From NCBI GenBank assembly GCA_932521025.1, contig OW051469.1:8630398-8694397 (forward strand): 64,000 nucleotides of DNA. The letters run 5' to 3'. A program made the translations under genes and the position numbers. Shown here in pieces: positions 22,879 to 35,959 of the stretch. Under the pieces are notes generated by a model. The model was not told the origin of the DNA and searched no databases. It saw nothing but the letters and a program-made list of their open reading frames with translations. Each line of letters starts with the position of its first letter. The first letter of the stretch is position 1. The stretch is from Oscheius onirici (Eukaryota; Nematoda; Chromadorea; Rhabditida; Rhabditidae).

Positions 22879-25800
22879 CGTCCTTGGCAACCAGCCAGTG
22901 TCCATCAATATATGTTTATATGCTAAACAAAAAAAGAGGAAACAACTGTTGATTCTTGTTACACTCTTATTATTCCCTTTGTTTGTTGAGTGCACTGGTC
23001 ATTGAGCCTCGTTTCCCCCAATTAATTCGGGCTCCTTTTGACCATTACGCTCTCCGCATGGCTTATTGGGAGGGCATGACCAGACCGGGCCCCAATCCCC
23101 CTTCTTAGAGGCTGTCCTCGGCGGATTTAACTTTCATGGTCATGTTCCCGGCCTGTTTTTCCACTTTTTTTTGCAAACAATCTATTTTTGGTTAAGTCTT
23201 TGGTAAAAATAGGAAATGTGGGTATTTCCTTCTGGAATGTTCATATTTTTCTTGATTAGCGATCTCGGTCAGAATTTGGATCCGATTTCTCTTGAACGAC
23301 TAACGAAATTTGCGTCCCATGATCATTTTGAAGAGAACGACATCGTAGCGGTTTCTATTCGTTTTAGTATCCATTTCCACAAAAAAAGTTTCTCAAATGA
23401 ATATAGAACAGTTACAGTATCACCTTTTTCAAAGTGAACAGACTCTATAGAAGAATTCAGTTCAAACCAGATAAAATTCAAAGATTTCTGTCACCTCTTG
23501 CTCCGTTCCACTTTTATAGCAATTCTGTCATTTCTTCAGTGATTTTCCCGTTCTTCGGCTTCTGACCAATTTTTTCGAGTTCTGCTAACAAAAAAAAGAC
23601 GGGCTCGTCTTTTACATTTGACTATCTTCCATACATTCCCTGAAAGTTTACACAAATGATTAACCTTTTTTTTGCGTCTTCTCCCTCTAAGTGTGACAAA
23701 GCTATGATTCGTGGGACTCAGGATGCTGCTCTTTTCTGGTTCGGAAAACTATCTGCCACTGCTTTTTTTTTCTCTTCCAACTCATCAAGCTCCAATTCGA
23801 TGCCAAAAATTATCCTCTAGAGCCAAACAACACCGCCAGCATCCACAATTAGACCACCCGTGGCACCTTCCTAAAAGCTTGGCTGGCAGCTCCCGGTGTG
23901 TGTCCCGTCGATTAATTATCCTGCTAGGAGCACTGGTGTCTCGTGTCATTTCCTTTCCCGGCATTTGTCTCTCCGTCGGCCAGTTATTCATAATAGAGAA
24001 GACCATTTATCTCTTTTGAACGAAAATTACTGGAAGCACAGCCAATTTTCTCTCTGGATCAATTTTTATCCAAATGTTGCGAGACTTGGCATGTGGGGGC
24101 TTTTGTCCTCCTCCCATATTCCGGGAGGGCCTTCCCCGACTTCCTCAGCTCAATTAGGGTCCTCTTTCTTGTCCTTTGGATGTCTTTTTGAACTCTTCTC
24201 TCTCTGTGTCTCTGTCTCTCCGTCTCATTGTCAGACTCTTAGTTTCTCTGTCTCTTTCCATCCTTCCTCGACTTTCTCAGATCATAACCAGACTCATAAA
24301 TCCAGTACTGAGCACTCAAAAACACCTTTCCCTACTCTCCCAAATAAAAGCCAATCTTTCAGTGTGCGGTCAGCTCCCACTCTCCGCTCTACACTCGCTC
24401 TGAGCGTCTTCTAGCTCGAGGCAGCTCTCCTCGCGGCCGTCGAAGAAAGGTAGGTCTTCCTCTCTTTTTTTTCTCCTCAAGAAAAAGCACGTTTTCAACT
24501 CTTTCGAACACTTTCCGCACTGTGGCTTTTCGTGTTTCCTTTCTCGAACAATTTTCACTTTCCGTGTACGTGTTGTCCCTCTTCCAGGCCTCTTCTGGCG
24601 TCACGTCGTCCCAAGAGACGGTCTGGATCGGAGCCGAAGAGTATCGTCGTCGTCATCCTCAGGTAAAAAAAGCTACTTCTATCCGCTTGGCAACACAAGT
24701 ACTTTCCTCGCGTCTGTTTTGGAGAGAGACATCTGTTTTGACTTTAGGGCTACTACCCGTCCAGTCGCAGTCCATCCTGCAGTCTCAGATCCCTCGACGG
24801 AGTACGTTTTTCTCAGTTTCTTTTCCTTTTCAAACTTTTATTTTTTCACGGAAAGTTTCTTATCCCTTGTAATGTACACAGTGATCGAGAGCGTCCAACT
24901 TGTGAAGTTGTGAGCGGAAAATTTAGAAGCAGTTCAAATTCGGGGAAGACAACGAAAACTTTCCAGAAAAGACAAAAATGTTCTCAAAAATCACAATTCA
25001 GACTGAATCCATGGCCTCTTGGTCCCCTTGCTCAACTCGTTCACTTTCCCCAGCTGGCTCTCCTCTCGCCTTGAGAGGCAGCTGGACCTACGATGTCGTC
25101 TACCTCCCCACTCACTTGGAACGGTCTATCAAGCTACAGAAAGGAGCCTTACCTTTAGGTATTTTTCAAGACGAATCTTTGGTAACTCTTAATTCAGGAG
25201 TAGTACTAGATGCAGATAAAGATAAAGGAGTAAATGGTTGTGTCATAAAGAGCGTTTGCGGAAAGAAGGCCGTCGCGCTGGATGGTCGTCTTCAACAGGG
25301 AGACTATCTGGTCAAGATCAATACGGAAAGTCTTCGAAATGTCACGAGTTCCCAAGCTAGAGCCATCTTGAAGAGAACGAACTTGATTGGGACACAGTGC
25401 AAGTGAGTAACTTTTTTGGAAAATTAATGAAAAGTTACTTTAGCATCACTTACATTACGGCTGCTGACGCAAAGACCTGGAAGGAGAGGTTTGGTAGAGA
25501 ACCGCCCAGTTCGCCTGTGATAAATCGTCTTTCGCCAAAGTGAGACAGAGACTGAGGGACAGACTGACAGAGAACCAAGATGCTAAACAGTCCTCATTTC
25601 CAGAGTCTTTCCCAAATTCTACCGTTCGCCTTACCTCTCAAGAAAATCGTCTTTCGGCAAGGATACGGATGAAGAACATGAGCCACTATCCGAGGCTTCT
25701 GATGCGGGTATATCAGAGCTTCACAGTGAAGCTGCGCCTCCGTCTACATCGCGAGTGGAAGAGCGTCTGAATCGACAAGAAACGATTGGAAGAGATGCTA

Positions 25801-28800
25801 GTCGGCTCGTGGACGGATTGCACATTGATGAGATGGTAGTCGAGCTCATTCAGGTTGGTAATCTCTCAAATCTCTCTTAATCTCTCTGACAATTCGTGTC
25901 AAAAGTCACTCCTATAGAGACATTCATCAAATGTCCTCTCTCTTCCCCTCCTCATATCATATAATTCGAATGCAGTTGCCCTTTTTCCGTCTCTCTCTCC
26001 CTCTCTCGCTCCTACCAGCTTCAGCACCTCTTCCTCGCCCTCAGTGTTGCATTCAATTAGCCCCAGAGACGCCTCTCTCTCCCTCTCTCTCTCTCTCTCA
26101 GCTTGCTCACACACTCCAAATTACACGCAATCACGGAGACAGCTCCAACTAGTATTCCAGAAGCTACAAACTTGCTTTTGCTGGAAGAGAATCCGTGATT
26201 TTGTTTTGAGCCACTGGAGACTCATTCTAATGGAATTGGATTGCATTTTGAATATAAATTTTGGCCAACAAGTGTCTTGTGGACCGCAGTCTATCCTCCA
26301 ACCGATTGCGCCATTTCGGAAGTTCAGCCACAGAACTTTTGGTTACATGAGTTCACTGAAAATCCCTGCATAGATTTCCATAATGCGCCTCACAAGAACC
26401 TCTCCTACGTCACCTAAAATATAACTTTTGAAGCCGTTCGAATTGAATTTTCAGCCGCGTATTCTTTCGGCTGAGCAGTCGTGCGCAACTGATTTGAGCC
26501 TGCACATTGTCCACTTGCCCTCCTCCCACCCTTTTCCCTTGACACCTCTGGAGAATGTTTCTCTCCGATTCTCCGAGAATCCATACTGAAAACGAGATTA
26601 ATCCGTAATCTCGTCGTCATTTGCAGGAAGCGTTGAGGGATGCCCTGATCGAGCTCGTCGTCGCCCATAAGACGCCGGATTGGAACATCAACGAGCCAAG
26701 TACCAGTCGGCACGGCAAAGGTTTTCCCATTCCATTTATGTCGAAAAAAAAAGTAATTTCTAGAAATAACACCACCGCCTTCTCGGGCTTCCACAAGAAA
26801 GACCCCAAGTCCGCCATCCCAAAGTCCCACGAGTGTGAAAAGCAGAGCGGATAGTTTGATTAGGAGAGACTCTGAGCCGGCCTCATTGAAACCAATTTGT
26901 CCAGAGGACGAAGAAGAGCTTCCTACTACATCATTGGCAGCTTTAGAAGAAGCTTTTCAACACTACAGGGAAGAGGAGATAATAGAGGTGGCTCTGAATC
27001 ATTGTACCATTGAGGTGAGTAAAGTTTTTCATAAGGGAGGGAAAACATACGGTCTGTTAAAAAAAGAGGGATTACCGTAAGATTTTAGCTCTTCCCTTCG
27101 AGACCCAGTTCGCGTGTAAAAAATTGGATACTCAGCCAACAAATTCTAACTTTCGCTGGGTTTTTGGCTGAGTATCCAACTTTTGTGTACTAAGTAGGTC
27201 TCGAAGGGAAGAGCTAAAATCTTACGGTAATTCGTCTTCGTTTTGAACAGACCATATGCATAATTTTTGTTTGCCTAACTCACAGTACTCCAAAGTTAAT
27301 CGCTCTAGAGAATCGTAAGCTCTAGAATTTGTGCAGCTTTCAGAGTGTGTGGATTTCAAATTTTTCCTGTCAGGTTTGACTTGTCCTCATCATAAAAATC
27401 TGGGACTGAGCAGGGAAGAAAGAAATATGGACATTAAAATGACTTGAAAGAGTTTTTGAATTTTAGCTATCCGTAAGAAAAGGGCTGACGCTGGGATTCG
27501 GGTCACTTCAGTAGGCTCTCTTGAAAGACAAAGTTGCTGACTCGCAATCACAATGCTACTATTTCTAGGAGGAAGAACCTTCGACCAGCAGTGCCCACGC
27601 CGAAGAAGCCGAATCAACAGTTCCACCGATGAAGCGCCTGAGTACAAGAACACCGAGCACCGGCTCGGAGAACATCCAAAGTCAGGCCAAACAGCTCTCC
27701 CGCTCCAAGTTCTGGGGAGAGGCACGGACTGTCATCCTGCACAGAGAGCCAAACAAGTCCTTTGGTAGGTTTTTTTCCACAGATCTTATAGAAGACAATT
27801 TTCTAGGCATTTCAATTGTTGGAGGAAGAGTGGAAGTCTCACAGAAGGGCGGACTGCCCGGGACGGGAAATACCGTCTCTGGAATTTTCATCAAGAGCGT
27901 CTTGGCCAATAGTCCGGCGGGACAATCGGGAGGCATGAATATGGGAGACCGTGTCATCAGTGTAAGTTTTGAACTGTCTCTCTGTACAGTACATTTAAAT
28001 TCCAGGTAAACGACATCGACCTGAGAGAAGCCACCCATGAACAGGCTGTTGCAGCAATAAAGAACGCTTCGAACCCTGTGAAATTCGTCCTTCAGTCTCT
28101 TCACAGTTTCACCCCTCCACACAATATGATCAGTTCCTCGTCTACTTCGACGGTCGGTTCGATTCGCGTCGAACCTTTTATTGGGAAGCAAGAAGAAGAG
28201 CCAGAAGATCCAGCTCACACGACCACGACAACAGCCGTGATTGAAGAACGACCCAGGGAAGAGAAGACAGTGACGACGCCGCTGGAACAAGTGCCAAGGA
28301 AATCACCGACTCCACCGCCGGAGGAACCGAAAGAGACGGTAAAACAGCCATCAGTGGAGGAGCAAGAAGATGAAGAGACACCGAAAGCTGAGAAGAAAAA
28401 CAGCGTGTCTTTTCTAGAGAAGAGACAGAGTATGAAGGAGAAGGATCTGGAGACGAAGAACAGTATAAAGAGGGAAAAGAAACCGAGCATGAAGAAGAGA
28501 GACACTCTGACGGAGGATACTGTGAGAAAGACGGTGAGTCTATAGTTTGTTCAATTGTCTGATACTCATCCAAACACGTGTACAGTGACCAACCAATCTA
28601 CGGTAGAATGGAAGAGCATTTTTGTCCGATCTTTGAGCATTTTTGTCTAATTTTTGAACAGGAAACATAATATCATACTGCCCGGTCATTTGACCTATAC
28701 TCTTGGATTTTTTGATCAGTTCTCATAGGTAGAAAAGTAGTGAAATGACAGGAACGAGAAAAAGTTCAGTTGAGAGAGGAACAAAGGGTAATAAATTATA

Positions 28801-31800
28801 GAATAGTGTCAAAAGTTTTCTGACCCCAGACTATTGAAAAATATTAAATTGTTCCAGAGCTACGCATCAGGTCCGTTGATTGTTTCCGATGTCAGCAGTT
28901 CTGAGGCTCATGAAGAGGATTTGGTAAGCCCTTCTTCCCCTCTCTTTACAATAATCCTACAGGCTTCAACAAGCGGCATTGATGCCACCTCAGCAGCTCT
29001 GGCCAGTGACTCTCATGACACCTCAGCCCCATCCCGGTTCGGTTATACCAAAGGCAAGCTGAGATCTCGATATGGTCCCCATGAGGGAGAAGTACTTCTT
29101 GTTGACTGTGACTCTGTCCCGGAAGCTGGTCTGGGAATCTCGTTGGCCGGTAATAAGGACCGTGAGAAGTTGAACATATTCGTCATCAATGTGAAAGTCG
29201 CCTGTCCGTTGGCAATCAAGAAGGGCGATGAGATCTTGGAGGCGAGTTTTGGAGGAAAATTTCTACAAATAAGAATTTCAGGTGAATGGTCGTGTACTTC
29301 GTGGACTGAGTCATGTGGTAGCGTCGAATATCATCAGAGAATGCTGTAGTGGACCATTGGAAATGATCGTCTGTAGACGGGATGGAGCCATGGTCAGTTA
29401 TTACTCCCTGTCCCTGTTCCCACGTCTAACTGCCTGTCTCCTATCCTAATCCGAGAAAGAAAGCGAGTTGCTTCTACTAATTGGATAGATTGGCTAATTA
29501 GACTCTCGCGCTCTCTCCTCGCACGTCCTGGTCTTTAGAGTTTGTGGCTCAAGAGACTTCAATAACATCGACTTACAAACTTGACTTTTCAGGCAGACTG
29601 TGCCGTTCAATCCGATCCAAAAGCAGGCTCGCAATCTTCGACTCCAGCTGCTGAAGACTTCCATAAGGTGAACTACATCATCCTTACTTGCAAATGTGCA
29701 TCTGAAAGTGTGTCCTCTCTCTCTCCCGTCCGGAGGGAGGTCCCCACCTCTTCTCAACTTCTCTCACTCGCCAACAAATCTAATTTATCGCACTCTCCTC
29801 CCCTCTCCTTCTAGGTACAATCCCACTTTTCTCAGATTTCTTCCCATGTTGGAGCTATCCTATTTCACTACTCACGAATTGCTTTTGGGAGGAAAAACTT
29901 TTGAACATTGGAGATCCTTGGGGGCCTGTCTTTTAGGGGCGTGTCTCTCAATTATAAAGTCGTAGCTGCTGCTGTCTCAGCCAAGGCATCCATTTTGAAT
30001 CTCGCGCTTTCATCGACTTTTTGAGCGAGTGAGGGGGAGGTGGAGCTGCACCTCATTGAATTCTTGTTGTGCTCTTGAAGTGCCCTTAATTTTAGCCTTT
30101 GAAGTTAAAAAAAAACGCTCCTTTGTCAAAAAAGAAGAATATTTTAAGATTTTAAAAACGAACCAGGGTCTTGTGGACTGTAGTCGGCACTCTTACCGAC
30201 TGCGCCACCAAAATAAATATAAGAACTTGAAGATTTGGTTCAATCCTTCGGATTCAAGCTCAAAATCTATAATTACCCCCCGCTTGACGTTATTAGATAA
30301 TAGAAGATGATCTCACCTCCTCCGCAGTTCAGAATTTTCCGTTGTAAGCCGGCCGGAAATTCCTCTCACTTCCGTCTCATCAAGGGGGAACGCCTCGTCA
30401 TCTCATTCAATTCTATTTTCTGTATGGCGGGGACAAACATGCACCTGTCATATTCTCATTTGCGCTCGATTCAATCTTGCCCTTTTCAATACTGTGCTTG
30501 AAAATTTTCGCTTTTCTCACGCGTTTGTATAGTTATACAATAGGCTTACAACTGTAACAACTGTATCCTTCCAAAACCATTTTTTGATGATGCGAACAAA
30601 ATATACCACGAGGCCAGGAATTATGTTTTCAGCCCAATAAACCTGTCAAAAATCGGCAAAATTTATTAACAATCGATTTCACAATAAGTTTTGATCTTTG
30701 GAACCTAATTTTGTTTGGCAAAAATTGAGAATATAAAAACTTTAGCAGTTCCCGGTATTTTTCCCAAATCTGACTCATTTTGAGACTTCAACCAACTTTT
30801 GGTTTTATCGCTAGCATTGACATCTTTTTTTGGACGTCATCAAGCTTAGCACTGTTTTTACAGCTAGATCTGATCAAAAACTACAAATTTTCAAAACATT
30901 ACTAGGCTGGATTGAAAAACAGGTCCAAAGCCCCTGTCACTCTCTTGGAAGACCCGTCTCTCCAGTTTGTTCATCTGGTTCGTCAGACTTGACTAGAAAG
31001 TTTAGCAAAACTACATTCATATTTCCAGAGTATAACATTCCCCCTCTCAACTCGATAATGGCCCTCCTGTCTCCGTCTCTCTCCTCGGCCGCTTTTCATC
31101 AAGTTTAACCATGTGTAGATGCTTGTTGACGGGGGCTCGTCCCCTCCCTCTCTGTGTGACGTCGTTTTCCTCTAATTTCGGATCTTTCCCCTTTCGAGAC
31201 GGAATTTGTGCGGTCTCGCTTTCGCATCTGAGAGCCAGTCGCGAGCCCACTTCATTACTGAACCACAATTCAGGCGTGAAATTTTATATCGCTCACGCAA
31301 ATAGCTCACTCGTTTCTAGATTGAGCCTTTTTTCTGAGAAAGAAGGGTGAATCACATTTTTTATCTGTGTGATTGTGAATTTCCCTCATCTTTTTAATTC
31401 TCAGAATTTCAAAACTTCTAGAGGGAAAACAAGTTGATCCGGTTTTCTTTGCTCCAAAACGTTTTCAAAACCCTTAGTTTCGTATTTTTTTTCACTTTAT
31501 CTTCCCCTGAAAATAGGGTAACTTCACTTGGCATTCTCATAAACTTCAAGACTCTTCGAAAACCAAAGACCACAAAAAAGTGAACTCTATAACCAGATTT
31601 CCTGGAATCAAAGAAAAATGTCTTGGCTCATTCGCGTGAATCATTTATGCCTACCTACATGTCTGTCCTAAAAAATCGCCAGTCTTTTAATAATTCAAAA
31701 AGACGGCTGCCTGTTGGCTTTTAAGAACTTTCCCTGTCCTCTCTTTACGATGATCCTGATACATTTTAAGCCGGGATTTTGATAAAGTCGCTTTTTTCTC

Positions 31801-33757
31801 TGAATCTCTGCCTCGCTTGTGGACAAATTATGTTTCTTTTCTTGTCCAGCCAGCCGTCTAATTGATCATAATGGCTCTCTCCTTTCCAGGCATTGCCTCC
31901 GGTCGAGCAGGAGCACCCATCGGACGGATCTATGCCCCCGACGAATGATTCCGACACAGCCCTACAAACAATTGAAGGTGATTTTTTCTGCAACATAAAA
32001 TGGCTGTACTACTATGCTGCTCATGAGCCATTCGTTGCCTATCGATTGCGCTCTCTCACTCTGCTTCCTCAAAAGAGAGGCAAGGATCGAGAGGAGTATT
32101 TCACTTTTCATTGCATTCGTTTCATTTTGACTAGGCGGCGAAAACAAGTCGTTTTTGAAATCAATTGGTCCTCGGGGAGGCGTTCACAATAAAAGAGCGG
32201 GAAAGTTGAAAACAAACGATAATTGTTCGGTTGAAAAAAGCTTAACAAAACTGTCTAATGTTCTCAACTTTGTTGTGCAAAATGGTCTACAAAATTATGT
32301 TTACCAAAAAAACATAATCCATGTTCAGCAGTTCGAAAGAAGAGCTTCAGTCTGGAGCGAACCATTGCGATCGAGGTCGGAAAGGAGACCCTCATTGAGA
32401 TTGACAAAGAGGGCAAGGGACTTGGACTGTCAATAGTTGGAGGATCAGACACTGTCCTCGGAGCGGTGGTCATCCATGAAGTTTATTCGGACGGAGCTGC
32501 GGCTCATGACGGTCGACTCAAGCCTGGAGACCAGGTTCTTGAAGTGAACAAGACGAATTTGAGAGGAATGACACATGATCAGGCCATTTCCACGTTGAGG
32601 AGGACACCTCCAAAGGTAAGAAAAATATTTAACCTCAATGACAACAACTTCTTGTAGGTGCGGTTACTGATCTACCGCGATGTCAACCTACAGCTGAGCC
32701 TTCTCGATCCCACCCAGATTTACAATATGTTCGAGATTGAGTTGACAAAGAAACCGGGAAAGGGACTTGGTCTAAGTATTGTTGGGAGAAAGAATGAGCC
32801 TGGAGTCTACGTGTCCGAAGTGGTCAAGGGCGGAACAGCCGAAGCTGACGGACGACTCATGACAGGCGATCAAATTCTGACGGTGAATGGACAAGACGTG
32901 GCCGCTTCCATGCAGGAAGATGTGGCAGCAATGTTGAAGACTTGCTCGGGGAAAGTTACTCTCAAGGTAGAGATTTTTTTTTTATTCTATTGAGAAGTTC
33001 TCCAGATTGGTCGATGGAAATTGAACGAGACAACAACACGAGTACATGCTGCAGCAGAAGCTGCTTCCAGTCTTACAGCCTCCACGACAACTCCTCGAGT
33101 TCAAAGTCATCATTCGCCCGCAGAACCCTCGACGTCGACAGAAAGACAAGTTCCCTCACCTGCTCCTCCAATGCCCCGGCCGACCATTACGCACACTAAT
33201 GCGGAAGGAGCGCCAGAAGAACCACCGGATTTGAGTCCTGTTCAGGAAGAAACAAGTACCGGAATTGAACCAAAAACAAGTCATGAAGAGGATCGCGGAA
33301 CACTAGCGTACAACATACACCATGATTTGAAGGAGGAAGGCAGCGACACACTCATGGTCGAGTTGAGAAAGGTGAGTAGTCTCTTTTGGAAACTAGCTCT
33401 TTGCATTTTATAAAAAAAACAAGAGTTATTTTGACAGAATATGATTTATAAAGAAGGCATAACTGTATTCACTTCAACATTTTCTTGTTCAGGTTCCCGA
33501 TCAGCAGCTCGGCATGGGAATCGGGAAACGAACGCGTGGTATTCTGGTCACTTCACTTCAACCGGGTTCAGCAGCTGCTGAAAAACTAAAAGTTGGCGAT
33601 CGTATTCTAGCCGTGAACGCTCTTCCAGTAACAGACCAGGTTTGAATCAGACAACTACTAAACAGAAACCTTTCAGCTTTCCGCAGTTACCTTCGTCAAA
33701 GCTAGCGGTGAACGTCTCTTTTTGCAGATCGCCAGGCCTCGTGCTAATACAAGCTAA
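12835..33757 (+). CDS. mpz-1: Multiple PDZ domain protein MPZ-1 (MUPP1/PATJ-like), 5' exons not found
   Basis: A scaffold protein of many exons. The first recognised exon (12835-13008) holds an L27 domain ending [11 protein letters not shown] weak PDZ-like region follows ([13 protein letters not shown], about 15615). Ten PDZ domains then follow, by carboxylate-binding loop: GLGFGIVGG (16985), GLGITVAGY (19255), GLGISLEG (20545), LGFSIVDY (21805), LPLGVVLDAD (25140), FGISIVGG (27770, 27808), GLGISLAG (29130), GLGLSIVGG (32420), GLGLSIVG (32770) and LGMGIG (33510). The last exon ends with the TAA at 33755-33757. The order of L27 then ten PDZs fits the MUPP1/MPZ-1 family, which tethers receptors and channels at membranes or junctions. 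Linkers are Ser/Pro and Glu/Lys rich. One intron (29242-29281) is a 40-nt GC-AG intron. Large introns (13273-15609, 22081-24587, 29670-31890) carry repeats and no recognised nested gene. The start codon lies upstream and is unresolved. Confidence 0.9.
14150..14300. repeat. CT-rich degenerate microsatellite in an mpz-1 intron
   Basis: Imperfect CTCTGTCC, CTCTGACT and CTCTCTGT units within the long intron 13273-15609. Same repeat type as at 4108-4250. Frames called across it are low-complexity. Confidence 0.65.
18051..18170. repeat. Short direct repeats in an mpz-1 intron
   Basis: GACGTTACAGTTTTCA occurs twice about 35 bp apart (about 18052 and 18087), followed by an inverted relative (AAAATGTAACGTGAAAATT, about 18130). 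This may be a decayed foldback element. Confidence 0.4.
19747..19907. mobile_element. Foldback MITE-like element, copy 1 (mpz-1 intron)
   Basis: The inverted arms read AGCATTACCGTAACCCATTT (about 19787) and, reversed, AAATGGGTGACGGTAATGCT (about 19864). The right end is TTGAACAAACCAT. The loop carries GGATACTCGGTCAAG, related to the TACTCAGCC motif in other copies. Termini and subterminal motif are shared with 27046-27258 and 50530-50701. Confidence 0.7.
20630..20800. mobile_element. Foldback element, diverged relative (mpz-1 intron)
   Basis: Imperfect inverted arms: TCGCTTTAAAAATGTTCATT (about 20636) against AATCGAACATTTTTACTGCGA (about 20777), and an inner pair AACTGAGTATC against ATACTCAGCC. 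The inner TACTCAG motif links it to the element at 27046-27258. Confidence 0.6.
22847..22873. repeat. (GA)n microsatellite
   Basis: An uninterrupted GA dinucleotide tract of about 27 bp in the mpz-1 intron 22081-24587. Confidence 0.9.
27046..27258. mobile_element. Foldback MITE-like element, copy 2 (mpz-1 intron)
   Basis: Almost the whole unit is palindromic. A perfect arm of about 35 bp starting ATTACCGTAAGATTTTAGCT (27071) is mirrored at 27198-27232. The outer ends GGTCTGTT and AACAGACC pair, as do the inner GGATACTCAGCCAA and TTGGCTGAGTATCC. No coding capacity. It sits between a PDZ linker exon and the PDZ6 exons, so it must be spliced out. Confidence 0.8.
30159..30212 (-). other. Truncated tRNA-like sequence (mpz-1 intron)
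   Basis: Minus strand reads GGTGGCGCAGTCGGTAAGAG, a tRNA 5' half with a D arm whose GTCGG and CCGAC can pair, and then stops at the start of the T arm (GGTTCG). The B box is incomplete, so it is probably not transcribed. It may be a tRNA fragment or SINE remnant. Confidence 0.45.
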
Positions 33758-33759
33758 TG

Positions 33760-34215
33760 AGGAGACTTCTCCTGCAGAAACTTATACTATTGAGCTCAAT
33801 TCGTTCTTCTCATTTCTAGTTTTTCATCTTATGCAATTAGCTAATAATGAAAGAAGATATATTACTGTATGCAATTTCGGTTCTATCGTCTCTTGTCGAG
33901 TGATTAAAAGAATGAAAGATTATTCTGCGCCTCAAGTTTTAATGGAAAAAAACCTGCTTATCGGATATCGAGGCATTTCGCAAGACCGGATCACATCCGA
34001 AGGAGGAGTCTTGAAGCGGTGATGAGAGCGGTTGTACTATCCAGGTTTCTTAAGCTGCCAGGTTTCTCAAGGATCCGCATGATAGGCTGGCGAGAGATGG
34101 CAGGGTAGACTATGTTCGTATACTACTAACCGGGATTGAACTTGCGATCGCTTTCTTCATAGACTGCCATTCGTCAAACTGAAAGAAGAATTTTTGGGGG
34201 CTGAGGTAAAACTAA
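33760..34215. other. Intergenic between mpz-1 and the zinc-finger gene
   Basis: Convergent 3' ends of mpz-1 (plus) and the C2H2 gene (minus). The open frame running to 34022 shares mpz-1's downstream sequence but shows no domain. A B-box-like AGTTCAATCCC (minus, about 34134) lacks a partner A box. Confidence 0.5.
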
Positions 34216-34218
34216 CCT

Positions 34219-35950
34219 TTAGTGAAAGAACTTCTGTAGTAGTTGTAGACGACCTTCAAACAATTTTTGAAAGAAATTACGACAACTAAATGTCACCAGA
34301 TCAGAAATGACTATGGGATCAGGTCTAAAAATGTCGGAAAGTAGACCAGTGCGTAAACATTTATCACTTAATTCTTCATATATCTGTTGCAGTTCAAATT
34401 GCTTCTGGAAACACATTTTTTGATTTTTATCAACATTTTTCGCTATTTTTTTTGCTTTTCTTTTTGTTGATCATCATACTTAGAACGTTTTGATACCAAA
34501 ATGACCAAAAAATTCGGAAAAATACACTTTAAAAAAATTTCACAAGCCACTTTTGGGTTGCTTTGAGCTTGTTAGCTAAACCTATAGCCAATATAAACTT
34601 GGTTTTGGTCTTAAAACGTGGGGAAACAATCAACTTATCTATTTTGATAGAAAAAAATAACTGGAAAAAAACCCCAAAATATGCTATCCAGAAGCACTTT
34701 GAAGTGCAACATATCTACCGATCGTAACAATTTTTATGAACAATACTATAACTACAATATTGGAAAATCAAGTAAATCGCGTGCATCATTGGAAAAGGGA
34801 AAAAAAAATTCAAGCAAAAGCTCTGGGTCTTTTTTGACTTAGGTTGCAATTTTTCTTCACTGTGCGCTTATCATTTCGACAAACGATTTTTGCTGCACGC
34901 GGGAATCGCGGAATAGAGTGTGATTTTTCGAAGAAATTCTTGTTGCACTCTTCGATATACGACTTCGTGTAGAGCCAGAGATTCGGCATGTCGCCTTCAA
35001 TCTAGAACAGTACTTCTTGAACAAGAAAAAGAGACGGCTTCACCTTTGTAACCTCGCTAGTATTTGGCTCTCCACAGCAAATTTCACAACCTTCCAACAA
35101 GAGCGGAACCAATGGGTCCGAGAATGCATGCATTTTGAGAGCCAGCTTGTTATTTGTCCAGAAAGGCCTGGAATACAAAGCCTTTGTAGCATAACGGTTC
35201 TCTCCCTAATCGGAAAATTTTTGCTAATTTTTTGGCAATAGACCACAGAGAAAGCGTCTAATATCATTGCCAAAATTGTCTGGGCTAATCGTTCACCGAC
35301 AAAACTATTTTCTTTTAAAGTTGAGTTGTGTCTGTGAGTATAAAGACTCGACGCGGGCAAACTGAAAAATGTTTGCGCGGACTCGAAACCGCGACTGAAT
35401 ATGATGCTTCGAAAAGGTGAAGGACTTACTTCAAGAAAAAGTAGCCGTTCTCGTTCTGCGTTTTTTGGATTCTTTTTATCTGTTTCATGAGTAGAGCATT
35501 GTCCGTGAAATGTTGTCGAAGATGTTCTGCCAATTCGTGGATTTTGTCAGTCTTGTATACACATTTTTTACATCGAAGAGGCTCAATCTGCAGAGTGAAA
35601 TGTATGGCACGAAGCTTGAAAAAAATACCTGCAGGCTAAACAAGCCGTGATTTCCTTTAGAGGGATTTTTAACGATCCAGCGATCATGCACCATCTCTGG
35701 AAAATAACTTTTGCTATCAATGATACAGAAAAGAAGAAAATATAGGATGGATCAACACAAAAAGATGTCAAATCTCTCAAAAACATTAAGATATCTATGA
35801 TCAAAATATGTTTTCTTCAAACGTTTTACAAAGTTGTAGAACAGACCAGGATCAATGGTTAGATTGTAGAGACTGCGGCAGATACGGGCTTAATTACGCT
35901 ATTAGACAAACTGAAGAGATACTTACTCTGTCAAAGATGAGACGGAACAT
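34219..35950 (-). CDS. C2H2 zinc-finger protein, hypothetical
   Basis: A minus-strand exon at about 35427-35588 contains a C2H2 finger (CKKCVYKTDKIHELAEHLRQ and a final H) with C-x2-C-x12-H-x3-H spacing. The upstream exon (about 35631-35697) reads EMVHDRWIVKNPSKGNHGLF. Downstream exons include LKMHAFSDPLVPLLLEGCEI (about 35130), EGDMPNLWLYTKSYIEEC (about 34980) and a last exon (34219-34409) from KQFELQQIYEELSDKC to LLQKFFH and the stop. A piece near 35870 (RICRSLYNLTIDPGLFYNFV) may be the first exon, but its phase is unresolved. One finger alone gives no specific DNA target; a nuclear regulatory role is only a guess. It converges with mpz-1 and diverges from nuo-5. Confidence 0.5.
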
Positions 35951-35959
35951 TCTTCAGAA

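Noticed and set aside
27682-28573. Minus-strand open frames opposite the PDZ6 exons
   Set aside because: Shadow of the Glu/Lys-rich mpz-1 linker, which is supported on the plus strand by PDZ motifs and splice sites.
35360-35395. B-box-like GGTTTCGAGTCC on the minus strand
   Set aside because: No A box at the right distance and no tRNA folding.
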